Source of the DNA: Neoroseomonas oryzicola
GTDB taxonomy: Bacteria > Pseudomonadota > Alphaproteobacteria > Acetobacterales > Acetobacteraceae
Length of the DNA: 64,000 nucleotides
Assembly (NCBI RefSeq): GCF_012163135.1
Contig: NZ_JAAVUP010000002.1
Location: forward strand, 186,001-250,000
Direction of reading: 5' to 3'
The stretch's first letter is position 1, and each line of letters starts with the position of its first letter. Of this stretch, positions 45,780 through 56,265 are shown piece by piece. Made by a program: the position numbers and the translations under genes. The notes below the pieces were generated by a model. It ran no database searches. It was given only the letters and a program-made list of their open reading frames with translations, and was not told the origin of the DNA.

Positions 45780-47213
45780 CTATTCCGGCACGCCGGCCTT
45801 GACCAGGCCCTCGCAGAACACCTCGCCATGGGCGAAGCCCGAGAGGTTCTTGCGCAGCAGCCCCACGCGGATCGGCGGGCCCATCCGGTCGCGCGCGGCG
45901 ATGTAGTCCTGTGCCTCCTCGATGCGGCCGAGATGGCCGCAGCAGGAGATCAGCGTGTTGTAGTGCCCGAGATACTCGGCGAAGGCCGCGACCGAGGACC
46001 GCAGATGCGGCAGCGCTTCCTCGAAGCGCCGCGCCCCGAGCAGCGAGAGGCCGTGGATCGCGGTGTAGATGCCCGCGAAACTGTCCATCGGGCTCATGCG
46101 CAGCGCGAGGCCGGTCTCGGCGATCGCCTCCTCCATCCGCCCGGCCCGCAGCAGTCCCCAGCCATGCAGCGTGCGCCCCAGCGCGAAGCAGGGATTGAGG
46201 TCGAGCGCGGCGCGCAGCTCCACCAGCCCTGTCTCGTGCTGGCGCGCCGAGGAGAGGCAGATGCCATGCGTCATCCGCGCCCAGGGCTCCGAGGGATCAA
46301 GCGCTACCGCCGCGGCCGCCTGCTGCGCCGCGACGCGGTAGCCCTCCGCATTGTCCGGCCACCAGTAGCAGAGCGCCGCCCACCAGGCCGCCCACGCATG
46401 CAGCGCGTGGGCGCGCGCATAGCCGGGCTCGAGCGCCATCGCCTGTTCGAGCAACTGGCGCGCTTCCTCGTTCTGCTTCCGGCCGACCTTGCGGATCAGG
46501 CCCATGGCGCGGACGGCGAGGCCCCAGGCGGAGAGGTTCGCGGTCGGCCGCGATGCCGCGCGGTAGCCTTCCTCGGCGTAGAGATGCGGCTCGATCGCGG
46601 CGACCACGTTGCGGGTGATCTCGTCCTGCACCGCGAAGATGTCGGACAATTCCCGGTCGTAGCGCTCGGCCCAGATGTGCCGGCCGGTGCCGGCATCGAC
46701 CAGCTGCCCGGTGACGCGGATGCGGCCGCCCGCGACGCGCACGCTGCCTTCCAGCACGTAGCGGACGCCGAGGTCGCGCGCGACGTCCCGCACGTCAACC
46801 GCGCGGCCCTTGAAGGTGAAGGTGGAGTTGCGCGCGATGACGAAGAGCCAGCGCAGCCGCGCGAGGTCGGTGGTGATGTCCTCGGTGATGCCGTCGGCCA
46901 GCCAGTCCTGGCCAGGCGCGTCGCCCATGAAGGTGAAGGGCAGCACGGCGATCGACGGCGCGCTGTCCTCCTCGGCCGCCGGGACGGCGCCAGGGCCGGC
47001 GTCGGGCAGGGCAGGGGCGGCGACCGGCCCGCGCAGCGTCAGCCCCGTGGTGCCCTCCACGACCGCCAGCGTGCGGTCGGAGAAGAGCCCCACCAGCAGC
47101 TTGTCCACGGTCGAGCGACCGAGGCGGGTGCGATGCGCGAATTCCTCCCGCGAGATGCGCTCGCGGGCGAGGTAGTCCCTGACGATCCCTGCGACCTGTC
47201 GCCTGTCGTCCAT
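45780..47213 (-). CDS. HTH - TolB_N-like - TPR protein (copy 1)
   Basis: 477 residues in three parts. Residues 1-65 form a helix-turn-helix-like module (ISREEFAHRT, RLGRSTVDKLLVGLFSDRTL). Residues about 90-240 match the domain found between cyclase and TPR parts in many class III adenylate cyclases (SIAVLPFTFMGDAPGQDWLA, GVRYVLEGSVRVAGGRIRVT, HIWAERYDRELSDIFAVQDE). The rest is TPR repeats. No cyclase domain is present. A cytoplasmic sensor or scaffold coupling DNA or protein binding to TPR partners is inferred. The start is ATG 47213. A close paralogue lies immediately upstream, sharing the ending KAGVPE. Confidence 0.78.
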   Translation of the reverse strand: MDDRRQVAGIVRDYLARERISREEFAHRTRLGRSTVDKLLVGLFSDRTLAVVEGTTGLTLRGPVAAPALPDAGPGAVPAAEEDSAPSIAVLPFTFMGDAPGQDWLADGITEDITTDLARLRWLFVIARNSTFTFKGRAVDVRDVARDLGVRYVLEGSVRVAGGRIRVTGQLVDAGTGRHIWAERYDRELSDIFAVQDEITRNVVAAIEPHLYAEEGYRAASRPTANLSAWGLAVRAMGLIRKVGRKQNEEARQLLEQAMALEPGYARAHALHAWAAWWAALCYWWPDNAEGYRVAAQQAAAAVALDPSEPWARMTHGICLSSARQHETGLVELRAALDLNPCFALGRTLHGWGLLRAGRMEEAIAETGLALRMSPMDSFAGIYTAIHGLSLLGARRFEEALPHLRSSVAAFAEYLGHYNTLISCCGHLGRIEEAQDYIAARDRMGPPIRVGLLRKNLSGFAHGEVFCEGLVKAGVPE

Positions 47214-47316
47214 CCCGCCAGCCGCCCGTTGCGCCTGGGTCCGCTGCGCCCCATGCGCCGTTCCCGATCCTGTGGGAAGGATAGGCTGTGCATCGCGCCC
47301 TGGGAAACGCCGTCGT

Positions 47317-48696
47317 CTATTCCGGTACCCCGGCCTTGCGCAGCCCATCGAGCAGCAGCGCGCGATAGGCGAAGCCTTCGAGCTCGCGGCCGATCGCGGT
47401 GCGGGTGAGCGGCGGCGGGAGCGTTTCGCGCCGGGCGATCGCCGCGCGCGCGTCCTCCGGGCGGCCGAGATGGCCGAGGCAGGCGATCAACGTGTTGTGG
47501 TGTCGCGGATAATCCGTGAAGGCGGCGATCGAGGCCTGCAGGAACGGGAGCGCTTCCTCGAAGCGTCCGGCGGCGAGCAGGCAGCGCCCGTGCAGCGCCG
47601 TGTATATCCCCGCGAAACTGTCGAGCGGGCTGAGGCGGAGCGCGAGGCCGGTCTCGGCGATGGCCTCCTCGTACAGCCCGGCCCGCAGCAGCCCGCCGCC
47701 GAGATTGGCGTGGCCCAGTGCGAAGTTCGGGTTGAGGTCGAGCGCGGCGCGCAACTCGGCGATGCCGCGCTCGAAGTGCCGCTCATTGCTGAGACAAAGG
47801 CCCAGCGCCATGCGCGCCCAGGGTTCCGCCGGATCCAGCGCGACGGCGTCCTCGGCGTGGCGGCGAGCCTCCGCATAGTCGGGCACCCAGCCGCAGATCG
47901 CCGACCACCACACGGCCCAGGCCAGCAGCGCATGGGCGCGGGCGTAGCCGGGCTCCAGGGCGATGGCCTGCCGCAGCAGGGCCTGCGCCTCCTCGTTCTG
48001 GCGGCGACCGACGCGATGGATCAGGCCGATGGCGCGCACCACCAGTCCCCAGGCGTCGAGGCCGCCGGGCGGGCGGGCGGCGGCGCGGAAGCCTTCCGCC
48101 GCGTAGAGGCTCGGTTCGATCGCCGCGACCACATGGGCGGCCATGTCGTCCTGCACCGCGAAGACGTCGGTCGGGTCGCGGTCGTAGCGCTCGGCCCAGA
48201 GATGCGCGCCGGTCGCGGCCTCGACCAGGCGGGCGGCGACGCGCATGCGGCCGCCGGCGATCCGCAGGCTGCCCTGGAGCAAGTAGCGCACGCCGAGGTC
48301 CCGCCCGGCCTGCCGGACATCCGCCGAAGGGTCGCGGAAGGCCGCGGTGGAATTGCTCGCGATCACGAAGAGCCAGCGCAGCCGCGCCAGCGCCGTGGCG
48401 ATGTCCTCGGCAAGGCCTTCGGCCAGCCAGGCCCGGCCCTCCGCCTCGCCGAGGAAGGCGAAGGGCAGCACGGCGATCGAAGGCGGCGCAGAGGGGGTGG
48501 GGACGGGCGCGCCCCGCAGTGCGAGTCCCGTGGCCTTTTCCGCCGCGGCCAGGGTCCGGCTGGAGAACAGCCCGACCAACAGCTTGTCCACGGTGGAGCG
48601 GCCGAGCCGCGCGCGCTGGGCGAAGGCGTCCCGCGAGAGCCCTTCCCGCGCAAGCCAGTCCCGCAGCATGCCCGCGACGCGCTTCGCCTCGTCCAT
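47317..48696 (-). CDS. HTH - TolB_N-like - TPR protein (copy 2)
   Basis: 459 residues, colinear with the gene downstream: HTH module (LSRDAFAQRA, RLGRSTVDKLLVGLFSSRTL), then SIAVLPFAFLGEAEGRAWLA, GVRYLLQGSLRIAGGRMRVA and HLWAERYDRDPTDVFAVQDD, then TPR repeats, ending LRKAGVPE. The linker after the HTH is shorter than in copy 1. The two genes are a tandem duplication in the same orientation, separated by 103 bases. The start is ATG 48696, only 54 bases from the divergent malic enzyme gene, so their promoters must overlap. Longer in-frame forms are antisense to that gene. Confidence 0.78.
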   Translation of the reverse strand: MDEAKRVAGMLRDWLAREGLSRDAFAQRARLGRSTVDKLLVGLFSSRTLAAAEKATGLALRGAPVPTPSAPPSIAVLPFAFLGEAEGRAWLAEGLAEDIATALARLRWLFVIASNSTAAFRDPSADVRQAGRDLGVRYLLQGSLRIAGGRMRVAARLVEAATGAHLWAERYDRDPTDVFAVQDDMAAHVVAAIEPSLYAAEGFRAAARPPGGLDAWGLVVRAIGLIHRVGRRQNEEAQALLRQAIALEPGYARAHALLAWAVWWSAICGWVPDYAEARRHAEDAVALDPAEPWARMALGLCLSNERHFERGIAELRAALDLNPNFALGHANLGGGLLRAGLYEEAIAETGLALRLSPLDSFAGIYTALHGRCLLAAGRFEEALPFLQASIAAFTDYPRHHNTLIACLGHLGRPEDARAAIARRETLPPPLTRTAIGRELEGFAYRALLLDGLRKAGVPE

Positions 48697-48750
48697 CCGC
48701 CCCTGCCCCGCCGGCCCAAAACCCTCTACCCTGACTTCGGAGGTACCCTG

Positions 48751-51022
<2,272 letters not shown>

Positions 51023-51024
<2 letters not shown>

Positions 51025-51053
51025 TCCCCCCCGCGCCGCCTGGCGCGGGATCA
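51023..51053. terminator. Bidirectional hairpin after maeB
   Basis: CCCGCGCC (51030-51037) and GGCGCGGG (51042-51049) enclose GCCT; outer GATCC and GGATC bases extend the stem into both convergent stop codons. It can end transcription from both sides. No T-tract is present. Confidence 0.6.
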
Positions 51054-52562
51054 CTGCGCCCGGGCGGTGATCCCGAAGCGGCGCTGCGCCTCGGCGGCAT
51101 TGCCCGGCGGCTGCTGCGCGTCGACGAACTTGATCGGCTGCGGCGGGTTCACCCGCACTTCGACCGTCTGGGCCTGGCCACGGATGAAGCGCTGCACCGC
51201 GTCGCGGATGGGGTCGAGCCCCGCCGCCCCCGGCTGGGACAGCGCGCCGCCGGCCATGGCCGCGAACTGCTCGCGCAGCTGCGCTTCCGGCGTGCGGCTC
51301 TCGCGCGCCTGCAGCGCGACGAAGCGGCGGAACAGCGAGGCATCCGCATAGCGCAGCCCCGCCGAGATCAACCGCATGTTCGACACGTCGCCGGCCTGCG
51401 CGGCCTGCTGCGTCACCCCGTCCATCACCAGCGCGAGGGAGAGCGTGCCGACATCGCGGCCCGAGACCGAGAGGTCACGGATGTCGATCCGCCCGCTCGG
51501 CGCGTCGTAGGAGGTCTGGGCGGTGATCTCGCCCTCGACCGCCTGGTAGCCGAAGCGCGTCAGCCAATCGGAGATCATCGGCATGGGTTCGACGCGGATG
51601 CCGCGGAAGGCGACGGTGCCGGTGCCCGATCCGTCGGTGCGCAGGATGTCGGCCGCGATCCGCATCTCGCCCAGCCGGCCGACCGAACGCCCGCCGCCGA
51701 GGAAGTCGAGGCCATCCACTTCGATCGCCGCGCGGCCAACCAGGTTGGGCGGCTGCTGCTGGCGCATCACCGCGGCGAGCGTGCCGCCCAGGTCGACGCC
51801 GCTCAGCGCGAAGCGCGCGAGGCGCATGGTGTCGAAGACGCCGGCATCGATCGCCCCGACCTCGAGTCCTTCGACCGCCAGGCGCGCGGGCTGCCCCGCC
51901 ACCCAGTTCTCGAGCGTCGCGAGGCGCAGGCGGATGGTGGATTCGCCCGAGGTCTCGACCCCCTCGATACGCAGCTGCTCGAGCCGGACCTGGTCGGGCT
52001 CGGGCGGCTTGCCGCCGGCGTCGCGCGGCACGGTCAACCCGGCGATGCGCAGCTGTGCGATGCGGACGGTGTTGTTGTCCTCCGTCGTCGCAAGGTTGCG
52101 TGCGACGAGCTCGGCGACGCCGTCCTGGCGCAGGCCGTTGATCAGGACCTCGTCCGCGGTGGCGCGCTTGCCGGTCTGCTCGAGGACGACGCCGGTCATG
52201 CGGACCTGTTCGCCAAGGCCGTCGAGCGTCTCGGCGCTCGCGTAGCTCATCCGCACATCGGCGCCGAGCAGCCCGCGCAGGCGGGTGATGGCCGGCGCCT
52301 CGTTGGGCGGCAGGCCGGGGTTCACCGCCGGTGGCGGCGGCACCTGGACCGGTGCCTGGGCCTGCGGGGCGGGGGCGGGCCGGGCCGGCTGGGCCTGCTG
52401 CGCCGGCGCGCCGAGCGGCGCGGGCTTCGCAGTCGGCAGCGCCTGCTGCGGCGCGCCCTGGGGGGAGGGCTTGGTCTGGGCGAGGGCCACGCCGGCGACC
52501 GCAATCCCCGCCACGGTCGCGAGAGCGAGCGCCCTGAAGCCCGTCCTGCCTGCAGCCTGCAT
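51051..52562 (-). CDS. Periplasmic hypothetical protein with Pro/Gln/Ala-rich linker
   Basis: 503 residues. A signal peptide (RALALATVAGIAVAGVALAQ) is followed by a 60-residue low-complexity linker rich in Pro, Ala and Gln. The remaining 400 residues are beta-rich with repeated short patterns (VRIAQLRIAGLTV, VRLEQLRIEGVET, GRIDIRDLSVSGRDVGTLSL). This is reminiscent of AsmA/DUF748-like or other layered-beta periplasmic proteins, but I cannot assign a family. The C-terminal part is helical (ALSQPGAAGLDPIRDAVQRF). The start is ATG 52562, with AGGAGG nine bases upstream; ATG 52571 directly abuts that site and is unlikely. Confidence 0.65.
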   Translation of the reverse strand: MQAAGRTGFRALALATVAGIAVAGVALAQTKPSPQGAPQQALPTAKPAPLGAPAQQAQPARPAPAPQAQAPVQVPPPPAVNPGLPPNEAPAITRLRGLLGADVRMSYASAETLDGLGEQVRMTGVVLEQTGKRATADEVLINGLRQDGVAELVARNLATTEDNNTVRIAQLRIAGLTVPRDAGGKPPEPDQVRLEQLRIEGVETSGESTIRLRLATLENWVAGQPARLAVEGLEVGAIDAGVFDTMRLARFALSGVDLGGTLAAVMRQQQPPNLVGRAAIEVDGLDFLGGGRSVGRLGEMRIAADILRTDGSGTGTVAFRGIRVEPMPMISDWLTRFGYQAVEGEITAQTSYDAPSGRIDIRDLSVSGRDVGTLSLALVMDGVTQQAAQAGDVSNMRLISAGLRYADASLFRRFVALQARESRTPEAQLREQFAAMAGGALSQPGAAGLDPIRDAVQRFIRGQAQTVEVRVNPPQPIKFVDAQQPPGNAAEAQRRFGITARAQ

Positions 52563-52662
52563 CGCGCCCATCCTCCTGTTGCGGCGGCGCAGTAAACCCT
52601 GGCGCGCCGTCTGCCGCCAGCATAGCGGCCGCCCCCTTGGCGTGGCGTGTGAGGCATTTCAC

Positions 52663-53403
52663 ATGAGCGCCAGTCAGGACAACATTCGCGACATGGCCCA
52701 GCCGCCTTCCCGCCCAGGACCGACCACCGAGGTCGCCGCCTTCCTCGACAAGGTGGCGCGGATGCCGGCCGTCCGCCCGGCGCGCGGCAAGCCGGGGCGG
52801 CTGGTCTTCGCGGTGGATGCCACGGCCTCGCGCCAGCCGGCCTGGGACCGTGCCTGCGCGCTGACCGGGGAGATGTTCCTCGCCACCCGGGACCTCGGCG
52901 GGCTTGCCGTCTCGCTCGCCTATTGGCGGGGTTTCCTGGAATTCGCCGCGACGCCGTTCCTCACCGACGGCGCCGAACTGGCGCGACGGATGGCGACGGT
53001 CTCCTGCCTCGGCGGGCAGACGCAGATCCTGCGCGCCCTGCGCCACGCGATGAACGAGACGCGCCAGGACAAGGTCGGCGCCCTGGTGCTGGTGGGCGAC
53101 GCGGTGGAGGAGGATGTCGACGCGCTCTGTCATGCGGCCGGCGAACTCGGCCTGTTCGGAACGCCGGTCTTCTGCTTCCACGAGGGCAGCGACCGCGTCG
53201 CAGGCAACGCGTTCCGCCAGATGGCGAAGGTCTCCGGCGGGGCCTACGCGCCCTTCGATTCCTCCGCGGCCGAGACGCTGCGCGACCTGCTGCGTGCCGT
53301 CGCGGTCTTCGCCGCCGGCGGGCGGGCGGCGTTGGCCGCATTGCCGGGGGCGACGGCCGCGCGGATCGCGGGGCAGTTGCCGGGCCCCAAGGCCGCGCGA
53401 TGA
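52663..53403 (+). CDS. VWA-like domain protein
   Basis: 246 residues. A von Willebrand A-like fold is suggested by the first strand and metal-site motif FAVDATASR (Asp52, Thr54, Ser56, a DxTxS variant of the DxSxS MIDAS), a mid-chain Thr region (GGQTQILRALRHAMNE) and ALVLVGDAVEEDVDAL. No signal peptide or membrane segment is seen. The role is unknown. The start is ATG 52663 with GAGG eight bases upstream; ATG 52693 is an alternative. Its stop overlaps the start of a membrane J-protein gene (ATGA), so the two act together by inference. Confidence 0.72.
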   Translation: MSASQDNIRDMAQPPSRPGPTTEVAAFLDKVARMPAVRPARGKPGRLVFAVDATASRQPAWDRACALTGEMFLATRDLGGLAVSLAYWRGFLEFAATPFLTDGAELARRMATVSCLGGQTQILRALRHAMNETRQDKVGALVLVGDAVEEDVDALCHAAGELGLFGTPVFCFHEGSDRVAGNAFRQMAKVSGGAYAPFDSSAAETLRDLLRAVAVFAAGGRAALAALPGATAARIAGQLPGPKAAR

Positions 53404-54089
53404 CCTGGCTCGCCCTTGGCGCGCTGGCGCTGATCCTGCTGGTGGCGCTGCTGCGCGCCTTCGCCAATGCGCCGGTCGCCAGCGTGAAGAAGGGGCTCGC
53501 CTGGCTCGCGGGCGGCCTCGGCGCGGTGCTTCTGGTGGCCCTCCTGTTCAGCGGCCGGGGGCTGCAGGCGATCTGGTCGCTGACCCTGTTCGCGCCGCTG
53601 CTGGTGCAGGCCTGGCGGTCCTGGCGGACGGCACGGACCTTCTCGCGCGGCGGCCAGGCGACGCCCGGGCAGGAAAGCCGCGTCGCCACCGCGACGCTCG
53701 AGATGGTGCTGCACCACGACAGCGGCTGCATGACCGGCCATGTGACGCGCGGGCGCTTCGCCGGGGCGGACCTCGCGGAACTCGACCTCGAGGCGCTGCG
53801 CGCCTTGCTCGCCGACTGCGCCTCGGAGGATCCCGAGAGCGTGCCGCTGCTGGAGGCCTGGCTCGACCGCAGCCATCCGGAGTGGCGCGACGGCCCACCC
53901 CCGGTCGCCGAGGGGCCGATGACCCGTGCCGACGCCCTGGCGATCCTCGGCCTCGCCGAAGGGGCGACGGAGGCCGATATCCGCGCCGCCCATCGCCGCC
54001 TGATGCGCGGCGCGCATCCGGACGCCGGCGGCAGCGCCTGGCTGGCGGCGCGGCTTAACGCGGCGCGGGACCTGCTGCTCGGGACGTGA
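53400..54089 (+). CDS. Membrane-anchored J-domain protein
   Basis: 229 residues. Two N-terminal membrane segments (LALGALALILLVALLRAFA and about residues 33-65) are followed by a cytoplasmic region and a C-terminal J-domain (about 175-229: DALAILGLAEGATEADIRAA, with the essential HPD in RGAHPDAGG). This order resembles DjlA/TIM14-like co-chaperones that recruit DnaK to the inner membrane. Translational overlap with the VWA-like gene suggests a shared complex. Longer upstream forms are read-through. Confidence 0.8.
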   Translation: MTWLALGALALILLVALLRAFANAPVASVKKGLAWLAGGLGAVLLVALLFSGRGLQAIWSLTLFAPLLVQAWRSWRTARTFSRGGQATPGQESRVATATLEMVLHHDSGCMTGHVTRGRFAGADLAELDLEALRALLADCASEDPESVPLLEAWLDRSHPEWRDGPPPVAEGPMTRADALAILGLAEGATEADIRAAHRRLMRGAHPDAGGSAWLAARLNAARDLLLGT

Positions 54090-54188
54090 CCGGCCTGCAT
54101 GACGGTCCGGACGCGGCTGCATCCGTCGCCATGTTTCGGCACCGATGCCGCCGCGCCGGCGCCGCCTGGCGGGTATAGTCCTGCCGTC

Positions 54189-54941
54189 ATGCACAGCACC
54201 CGTCGCGCGGCCCTCGCGGCCGCCAGCCTCGTCCTTGCCGCGCCGCGCATCGGCCTTTCCCAGGGTGCGGCCATCACCGGCACCGCGACCTATCGCGAGC
54301 GCATCGCGCTGCCGCCCGGCGCTGTGCTCGAGGTCGAGCTGCTCGACATCTCCCGCGCCGACGCCCCGGCCGGGCGCATCGCCGCGGCGCGCATCGAGGT
54401 GCAGGGCCAGGTGCCGATCCGCTTCAGCCTGCCCTTCGATCCGGCGCGGATCGAGCAGCGCGGGCGCTATTCGGTCTCGGCGCGGCTGCTGCTGCGCGAC
54501 CAGGTCGCCTTCCGCAGCGAGCGGGTGAACCCGGTGCTAACCGGCGGCGCGGGGCGGGAGGTCGAGATCCTGCTCGTCCGTGCGCGCCCCGAGGCATCGG
54601 GCGATGCCGGCCTGGTCGGCCCGGTCTGGGTGGCCGAGGACATCACCGGCCGCGGCGTGGTCGATCGCCTGCAGTCCAGTATCACCTTCGGCGCCGATGG
54701 CCGTGCCTATGGCTCGGGCGGGTGCAACCGCTTCACGGGGGGCTACACGCTCGATGGCACCTCGCTCCGTATCGGCCCGATGGCGCAGACCAACATGGCC
54801 TGCGTGGAGGCGGCGATGGACCAGGAACAGCGCTTCCACCAGGCGCTCGGCGCCGTGCGCGGCTTTCGGATCGAGAACGGCATCCTGCATCTGACGGATG
54901 ACCGCGGGGCGACGGCGCTGCGCCTCGCCCGCGGCCAATGA
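54189..54941 (+). CDS. YbaY-META domain secreted protein
   Basis: 250 residues. A signal peptide (RRAALAAASLVLAAPRIGL) precedes a YbaY-like beta domain (ITGTATYRERIALPPGAVLE, LEVELLDISRADAP; about 30-130) and a META domain (about 140-250: GSGGCNRFTGGYTLDGTSLR, GPMAQTNMACVEAAM). META is found in HslJ-type heat-shock or surface proteins; the two-domain combination is known in proteobacterial periplasmic proteins, of unknown function. The two conserved Cys may form a disulfide. The start was set at ATG 54189 because the signal peptide begins there. The 99 bases upstream show no clear element. Confidence 0.78.
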   Translation: MHSTRRAALAAASLVLAAPRIGLSQGAAITGTATYRERIALPPGAVLEVELLDISRADAPAGRIAAARIEVQGQVPIRFSLPFDPARIEQRGRYSVSARLLLRDQVAFRSERVNPVLTGGAGREVEILLVRARPEASGDAGLVGPVWVAEDITGRGVVDRLQSSITFGADGRAYGSGGCNRFTGGYTLDGTSLRIGPMAQTNMACVEAAMDQEQRFHQALGAVRGFRIENGILHLTDDRGATALRLARGQ

Positions 54942-55005
54942 CTGGCACATGGCTTGCTGATCCCGGCTGCGGCACGATGGGCGCGCCGCAGTGGAGATCC
55001 CGGCC

Positions 55006-55659
55006 ATGGAGTTCCTCCCCAGCCTCCTGACGCTCGCGGGCATGCATCTGCTCATGGCGATGCTGCCCGGGCCCAACACCGTCGTGGTGAGCTGGCTCTC
55101 GGCCACCGCCTCGCGGGCGGAAGGGTTGCGCGCTGCGGGGGGCGTGGTCATCGCCTCGCTGGTCTGGGTGGTGCTGAGCCTGTTCGGCGTCGGGACGCTG
55201 CTGCTCGAGGCCGGGGCGGTCTATGCGGCGCTGCGGCTGCTCGGTGCGGCCTACCTGGTCTATGTCGGCGTGCGGATGCTTCGCGCGGGACTACGGGCAT
55301 CCGTTCCCGGTGCAGCGGACAACCGGCCTGCGCTGGCCGGCAAACGTCCTTTCGTCGCGGGCATGCTGACGACGCTGAGCAACCCGAAATCGGCGGTGTT
55401 CTGGACCAGCGCCTTCCTCGTCGCCGTGCCGGCCCATGCGCCGGCCTGGCTCTATGCCGCGATCGTCGCGGTGATCGCGGTCCAGTCGGCGCTCTGGTAC
55501 GGGACCGTTGCGCTGCTGCTGTCGACCGGCGTCGCGAAGCGGTCCTACCTGCGGATCGCGCGCTGGCTCGACCTAGTGGCGGGCGGGGTGATGGTGGCGC
55601 TCGGCCTGCGGCTGGCCGAGGAGGTGCGCCGGGAACTCGCGGTCCGCGCAGCGTCCTGA
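55006..55659 (+). CDS. LysE/RhtB-family exporter
   Basis: 217 residues with six membrane segments. The family N-terminus is MLPGPNTVVVSWLSATASRA with a conserved Pro-Gly-Pro, and the cytoplasmic loop has FVAGMLTTLSNPKSAVFW (about 115-132). Members export amino acids or derivatives by proton antiport. GGAGA precedes ATG 55006; GTG 54991 would add five residues. It is convergent with a flavin reductase gene. Confidence 0.88.
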   Translation: MEFLPSLLTLAGMHLLMAMLPGPNTVVVSWLSATASRAEGLRAAGGVVIASLVWVVLSLFGVGTLLLEAGAVYAALRLLGAAYLVYVGVRMLRAGLRASVPGAADNRPALAGKRPFVAGMLTTLSNPKSAVFWTSAFLVAVPAHAPAWLYAAIVAVIAVQSALWYGTVALLLSTGVAKRSYLRIARWLDLVAGGVMVALGLRLAEEVRRELAVRAAS

Positions 55660-55668
55660 CGCGTCAGG
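55655..55668. terminator. 14-bp palindrome across convergent stop codons
   Basis: CCTGACGCGTCAGG is fully self-complementary and contains the TGA of the LysE-type gene and the TCA (TGA on the other strand) of the flavin reductase. It is a second example of the pattern at 11300-11322. A short stem without a T-tract makes terminator function uncertain. Confidence 0.35.
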
Positions 55669-56194
55669 CCTTGTCCGACGGCAGGGTGATGGTGCGCCCG
55701 TCGAGGGCGAACTTCCCCCAGCCCTGGTGATGGACGGTCTTCGCGTCGCGCCGCTTGGGATCGATCCAGGCCTGCACGACGTCGAGGATGAACATGCAGT
55801 AGGCATTGACCATCCGCGTGTCGATCACGCGGCATTCGAGGTTGGCGATGCAGTCGGGCAGCAGCGGCGCGGCGACGTGGCGCGCGGGCTTCGTCGCGAT
55901 GCCGAGCGTCGCGAACTTGTCGGTATCGGCGCCGGAGCAATTGCCGATCGCCACCACGGTCTTGAGGAACCCCGCCGGCGGGATCGCGATGACGCATTCC
56001 TTGCTGCGCCGCAGCGCCTGGAAGGAATGGTTACGGTTGCTGACGATGCAGGCGATCTGCGGCGGGGTGAACTCGACCATCATGTGCCAGGACATGGCCA
56101 TGACGTTCGGGATGCCGCGGTGGCTGGTGGTCAACAGGACGACCGGCCCCGGTTCGATGAGCTGATAGACCTTCGCGAGCGCGAGCGTTCTCAT
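55664..56194 (-). CDS. Flavin reductase family protein
   Basis: 176 residues of the FMN-binding split-barrel family. The N-terminus GPVVLLTTSHRGIPNVMAMS, the NRNHSFQALRRSKECVIAIP segment and CRVIDTRMVNAYCMFILDVV match the pattern. Such proteins supply reduced flavin to monooxygenases or bind FMN themselves. No partner monooxygenase is adjacent. It is on the same strand as gap but separated by two strong hairpins, so it may be expressed separately. GGAGACC lies upstream of the ATG. Confidence 0.83.
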   Translation of the reverse strand: MRTLALAKVYQLIEPGPVVLLTTSHRGIPNVMAMSWHMMVEFTPPQIACIVSNRNHSFQALRRSKECVIAIPPAGFLKTVVAIGNCSGADTDKFATLGIATKPARHVAAPLLPDCIANLECRVIDTRMVNAYCMFILDVVQAWIDPKRRDAKTVHHQGWGKFALDGRTITLPSDKA

Positions 56195-56204
56195 GTCCCG
56201 GTCT

Positions 56205-56258
56205 CCAGAGGCCCTTCGGCCTCTGGCGGGGCGGTCCGGAGGGGCCGGGCCCCTCCGG
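56205..56258 (-). terminator. Two tandem hairpins downstream of gap
   Basis: CCAGAGGCC (56205-56213) with GGCCTCTGG (56218-56226) and CCGGAGGGG (56236-56244) with CCCCTCCGG (56250-56258) are two perfect 9-bp stems, loops of four and five bases, in the space between the gap stop and the flavin reductase start. They probably terminate or stabilise the tkt-gap message. Confidence 0.65.
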
Positions 56259-56265
56259 TCTCATA

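Noticed and set aside
52323-52480. Repeated GC-rich stretch in the periplasmic protein as a possible CRISPR or satellite
   Set aside because: There are no regular repeat-spacer units; it encodes the Pro/Ala/Gln linker.
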